Below, piece after piece: positions 17,048-19,224 of a stretch of DNA of 19,224 bases. The stretch comes from Chersky-265 sp035275285. GTDB lineage: Bacteria; Fibrobacterota; Fibrobacteria; UBA11236. The notes under the pieces are model-generated. The model did not search any database and was not told the origin of the DNA. It saw nothing but the letters and a program-made list of their open reading frames with translations. Each line of letters begins with the position of its first letter. Positions within the stretch are counted from its first letter, which is position 1. The position numbers and the translations under genes were made by a program. Location: the NCBI GenBank assembly GCA_035275285.1, contig DATENA010000058.1, positions 1 through 19,224 of the forward strand, written 5' to 3'.

Positions 17048-18250
17048 CGCCCCTTCCGTAAAAGGCGAAGCGCAACGCCGTTTGAGAACCTCGACAGCCG
17101 CCTCCAGGGAAAGGGATTCCTGGCCGTCCCGCGTTCTCAAGGCCACTTCCCCGCCCCGCGCTTCCCGATCCCCGGCCGCCAGCACGAAGGACACGGCGTC
17201 CTGCCGGGCCAGGGCGATGCGCCGGGCCAGGGACTCGTCCGCGGCGGAAACATCGCAGCGCAGCCCTTCCCCCCGCAGCCGGCGCGCCAGGCCTTCCGCC
17301 CACTTCGCATGGCGCTCGGCCACCGGCAGCACGCGCGCCTGCACGGGCGCGAGCCAGGGCGGCAGAAAGGGGCCATGGTGCTCCAGGAGGATGCCCAGGA
17401 AGCGTTCCAGCGATCCATATAGGGCCCGGTGCAGGATCACCAAGGGCTTTCCTTCCCCGGCCGCGTCGATGTAATTCGCTCCGAAGCTTTCGGGCATCAC
17501 CAGATCGAATTGGATCGTCCCGCATTGCCAGTCCCGGCCCTGCCTGTCTTTCAGGATGAACTCCAGCTTGGGCCCGTAGAACGCTCCGGACCCCTGCTGT
17601 ACCGTGAAGGGCACGCCCAGGCGCTCCAGGACGGAGGCGAGGGCCGCTTCCGATTCATCCCAAGCCGCATCGTCCCCGGCGCGATGGTCCGGACGCGTGG
17701 AGAAGGCCACGGAGAGATCCTCGAAGCCGAAGGCCCGATAGAAAGGCGGCAAAGAGCGGCAGAACCGCTCCACCTCTTCCCGGGCCTGGTCCGGACGGCA
17801 GAAGATATGCCCGTCGTCCTGAGTGAATTGGCGCAGCCGCAATAGGCCGTGCAGGGCGCCTTTCTGTTCATCGCGATGGACCAGCCCGAACTCGGCCAGG
17901 CGGATGGGCAGGTCCCGGTGCGATACGATTTTGGACTTGAGGATCTGGATGTGCCCGGGGCAGCTCACCGGCTTCACCGCAGCCTCGCAGGCCTGGTCGC
18001 TCACCAGGAACATGTTTTCCCGGTAATGGTCCCAATGGCCGCTTTGCTCCCAGATGGATTTGCGCAGGATCTGGGGCGTGCAGACCTCTCGGTATCCGGC
18101 GGCTTCCACCTGCTTGCGAGCGGCATCTTCCAGCAACCGGTACAGCAGGCGGCCGTTGGGATGCCAGAAGGCCATGCCCGGGGCTTCTTCCTGCTGGTGG
18201 AAAAGCTCCAGGCGGCGGCCCAGGCGGCGGTGATCGTATTTCTCAAGCAT
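17042..18250 (-). CDS. thrS: Threonyl-tRNA synthetase lacking the TGS and editing domains
   Basis: 402 residues from ATG 18250, preceded by AGGAG (18260-18256). It begins at the point where the class II catalytic core of ThrRS starts (YDHRRLGRRLELFHQQEEAPGMAFWHPNG); full bacterial ThrRS has about 640 residues, the missing part being the TGS and N2 editing domains. Motif 1 region (EVCTPQI), motif 2 (VHRDEQKGALHGLLRLRQFTQDDGHIFC) and motif 3 (HRALYGSLERFLGILLEH) are all present. The zinc ligands are conserved: Cys97 (SCPGH), His148, and the His of ILHRAL. The C-terminal anticodon-binding domain (FLPPWLAPVQARVLP...GEVALRTRDG) is complete. It should charge tRNA-Thr but cannot clear mischarged Ser-tRNA-Thr itself. 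The frame stays open upstream to 18436, but that stretch is Pro/Arg-rich and non-homologous. Expression is probably controlled by the threonine-codon leader. Confidence 0.93.
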   Translation of the reverse strand: MLEKYDHRRLGRRLELFHQQEEAPGMAFWHPNGRLLYRLLEDAARKQVEAAGYREVCTPQILRKSIWEQSGHWDHYRENMFLVSDQACEAAVKPVSCPGHIQILKSKIVSHRDLPIRLAEFGLVHRDEQKGALHGLLRLRQFTQDDGHIFCRPDQAREEVERFCRSLPPFYRAFGFEDLSVAFSTRPDHRAGDDAAWDESEAALASVLERLGVPFTVQQGSGAFYGPKLEFILKDRQGRDWQCGTIQFDLVMPESFGANYIDAAGEGKPLVILHRALYGSLERFLGILLEHHGPFLPPWLAPVQARVLPVAERHAKWAEGLARRLRGEGLRCDVSAADESLARRIALARQDAVSFVLAAGDREARGGEVALRTRDGQESLSLEAAVEVLKRRCASPFTEGAK

Positions 18251-18254
18251 ATCG

Positions 18255-18401
18255 GCTCCTAGGTTTCCGAGTCCCGGAGCAAAGGGCGACGACAGCACGG
18301 AAGGCGCCCTTTGGGAAGGGCGTCGGAGGGTTGATTCGGGTGTGAGTCGGCTAACCGGCGCGCACCACAACCCTCCCGCCCTTGGCGGTAGTGGTCGTGG
18401 T
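18255..18401 (-). promoter_or_regulatory. Putative threonine attenuator: alternative RNA stems in the thrS-like leader
   Basis: Reading the minus-strand RNA. Stem 1:2 pairs ACCAC (18401-18397) with GTGGT (18368-18364) and CCGCC (18388-18384) with GGCGG (18380-18376); its left side lies on the Thr codons. Stem 2:3 pairs GGAGGGTTG (18376-18368) with CAACCCTCC (18333-18325), 9 bp, and can extend by GGCG (18380-18377) with CGCC (18322-18319). Stem 3:4 pairs CGCCCTT (18322-18316) with AAGGGCG (18311-18305). Stem 4:5 pairs AAAGGGCG (18312-18305) with CGCCCTTT (18288-18281). Finally GCTCC (18280-18276) can pair with GGAGC (18259-18255), covering the Shine-Dalgarno. 1:2 excludes 2:3, extended 2:3 excludes 3:4, and 3:4 excludes 4:5. 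There is no U-run, so control of translation may be more likely than termination. Confidence 0.65.
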
Positions 18402-18428
18402 AGTGGAAAGGGCATGCATCCGGCGCAT
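18351..18428 (-). CDS. Threonine-rich leader peptide of the thrS-like gene
   Basis: A 25-codon frame from ATG 18428 to TAG 18353-18351. It begins MRRMHALS, then has six consecutive Thr codons (ACT ACC ACG ACC ACT ACC, 18404-18387), then AKGGRVVVRAG. A second in-frame ATG at 18419 is an alternative start. No clear Shine-Dalgarno is present, but the ATG at 18428 falls where transcription from the upstream promoter should start, so leaderless initiation is plausible. By analogy with leader peptides such as ThrL of the E. coli threonine operon, a ribosome stalling on these codons when Thr-tRNA is scarce would alter the folding of the downstream leader and raise synthetase expression. Position, orientation, codon run and target gene agree; translation itself is unproven. 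Confidence 0.75.
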   Translation of the reverse strand: MRRMHALSTTTTTTAKGGRVVVRAG

Positions 18429-18434
18429 TCCATC

Positions 18435-18464
18435 AAGATACCCCGGCTCCCGTTGCCCTGTCAA
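18435..18464 (-). promoter_or_regulatory. Sigma-70-type promoter of the thrS-like leader
   Basis: On the minus strand TTGACA (18464-18459), 18-base spacer, TATCTT (18440-18435). The start should fall near 18428, giving a leader of about 178 nt before ATG 18250. The same TATCTT -10 box is used by the glmM-glmS promoter. Confidence 0.8.
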
Positions 18465-18560
18465 GCAAACCGCAATTTCCCGTGCACGATCGCTTTAAAA
18501 ACGCTAATTTGCCCAAGGGATGGCACCCACCCTCTAAAAATTCAACCCTTAACGAAAGCC

Positions 18561-19109
18561 ATGATGATGAACAATCGATTGCTCAGCGTGTGCGGCGTGT
18601 TGGCGGTTTCCCTGACCGCACCCTTCGCATTCGGCGCGGCCACGGCCAAGTACCTCAAGGTCACCGAGGTCTCGGAAATCCATGCCCCGGCGGATTCGGT
18701 GTGGAAAAAGGCCGCCGACTTCGGCGACCTGGGCGCCTGGCATCCCGCCATCAAGACCACGGAAATCCTCGGCGGGGAGAACAACAAGCCCGGCGCTATC
18801 CGCTTGCTGACCTTGCAGGATGGCGGCACCCTCAAGGAAGAGCTGCTGAGCTACGATGCGAAGAAAAAGGTGTACAGCTACAACATCCTGGAGAGCGGGC
18901 TTCCGGTCAGCGAATACACGTCCACCTTTTCGGTGGGCAAGGACAAGAAAGGGGTCTGCAAAGTGACTTGGAGCGGCCATTTCAAGCGCAAGGATTTGTC
19001 CGAACATCCGGCCGCGGGACAGGACGATACCACGGCGACCAAGACCATGAGCGGGGTCTATCGGGCGGGCCTGGATAACCTGAAGGCGATCCTCGAAAAA
19101 GCGCCCTGA
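18561..19109 (+). CDS. Exported SRPBCC (START-like / polyketide-cyclase type) protein
   Basis: 182 residues from ATG 18561; three ATG codons in a row (18561, 18564, 18567) and only a weak GAAAG upstream leave the exact start open by two residues. The signal peptide is MMMNNRLLSVCGVLAVSLTA followed by PFAFG, with probable cleavage near AFG|AA. The mature protein fits the SRPBCC helix-grip fold: TEVSEIHAPADSVWKKAADFGDLGAWHPAIKTTEILGG, then TLKEELLSYDAKKKVYSYNIL, STFSVGKDKKGVCKVTWSGHF, and a C-terminal helix GLDNLKAILEK. These folds bind hydrophobic ligands; many bacterial members are uncharacterised. Divergent from the thrS-like leader, with about 100 bases between its start and that promoter. 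A terminator follows. Confidence 0.82.
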   Translation: MMMNNRLLSVCGVLAVSLTAPFAFGAATAKYLKVTEVSEIHAPADSVWKKAADFGDLGAWHPAIKTTEILGGENNKPGAIRLLTLQDGGTLKEELLSYDAKKKVYSYNILESGLPVSEYTSTFSVGKDKKGVCKVTWSGHFKRKDLSEHPAAGQDDTTATKTMSGVYRAGLDNLKAILEKAP

Positions 19110-19121
19110 AAAACATTAAAC

Positions 19122-19167
19122 ATCCGGGCTGGCAAACGGTTCCGGAAACCCGGATTTGAAGTTTTTT
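19122..19167 (+). terminator. Rho-independent terminator after the SRPBCC gene
   Basis: ATCCGGG (19122-19128) pairs with CCCGGAT (19149-19155) around a 20-base loop that itself contains a TTCCGGAA palindrome. A TTGAAG and six T residues (19162-19167) follow. Confidence 0.7.
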
Positions 19168-19200
19168 GGGGAGTCGGGGCTTTGCTATTTTGATCCGGAT

Positions 19201-19224
19201 ATGCGAATCCCGGTTCCGGGCCCA
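19201..19224 (+). CDS. Possible start of a further gene, cut by the window edge
   Basis: An ATG at 19201 opens a frame (MRIPVPGP) that runs to the end of the window. It follows the terminator at 19122-19167, and a TATTTT at 19186-19191 might be a -10 box. Eight codons are too few to identify anything, and no Shine-Dalgarno is visible. Confidence 0.25.

Noticed and set aside
18251..18428. T-box riboswitch upstream of thrS
   Set aside because: I looked for the conserved T-box core (AARGGTGGNACCGCG) and a following terminator and found neither.
18251..18436. N-terminal extension of the threonyl-tRNA synthetase in its open frame
   Set aside because: The extension is Pro/Arg-rich, unlike TGS or editing domains, has no good start signal, and overlaps the Thr-codon leader; AGGAG sits at the right distance before ATG 18250.

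Overview
The window is a GC-rich bacterial chromosome segment with tightly packed genes, many GTG/TTG starts and several 4-bp stop/start overlaps. The gene content (lipoproteins, SPOR protein, sigma-54 activator, nDsbD-like periplasmic protein, short S21) fits a Gram-negative, two-membrane bacterium. A Fibrobacterota-like or other FCB-related lineage is my tentative guess. No rRNA or tRNA gene, CRISPR array, phage gene or transposase was recognised.

Layout. (1) 3-3939, plus strand: a small two-helix membrane protein, an FHA/sigma-54 AAA+ activator and a lipoprotein with PKD-like modules, closely spaced or overlapping. (2) 3936-6918, minus strand: an overlapping operon of a compact UvrD/Rep-type helicase, a PlsC-type acyltransferase and an RsuA/RluB-type pseudouridine synthase. 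(3) 7051-7962, plus: a receiver domain fused to an RsbW-like ATPase; a bidirectional terminator separates it from rpsU (8060-8257, minus), which has its own strong promoter and a structured leader. (4) 8670-10922, plus: a SPOR lipoprotein and rimO. (5) 10979-11500, minus: a secreted nDsbD-like protein whose 3' end is tandemly duplicated. (6) 11702-14894, plus: a glmM-like mutase and glmS (UDP-GlcNAc precursor synthesis), behind a near-consensus promoter whose -35 box sits in the centre of an inverted repeat. (7) 15154-16389, plus: an orphan AAA+ ATPase behind an AT-rich upstream region unlike its surroundings. (8) 16393-18464, minus: glutathione peroxidase, then a threonyl-tRNA synthetase consisting only of the catalytic core and anticodon-binding domain. 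(9) 18561-19109, plus: an exported SRPBCC-fold protein with a terminator, and perhaps the start of one more gene at the edge.

The most notable system is upstream of the threonyl-tRNA synthetase. A TTGACA-N18-TATCTT promoter drives a leader of about 178 nt. At its start is a 25-codon reading frame with six consecutive threonine codons, followed by mutually exclusive RNA stems, the last able to cover the ribosome binding site. This is the architecture of a ribosome-mediated threonine attenuator, here placed in front of an editing-domain-less synthetase.

Three promoters (glmM, thrS-like, and more weakly gpx) share a TATCTT -10 box, so TTGACA-N17/18-TATCTT is probably a usual housekeeping promoter in this genome.
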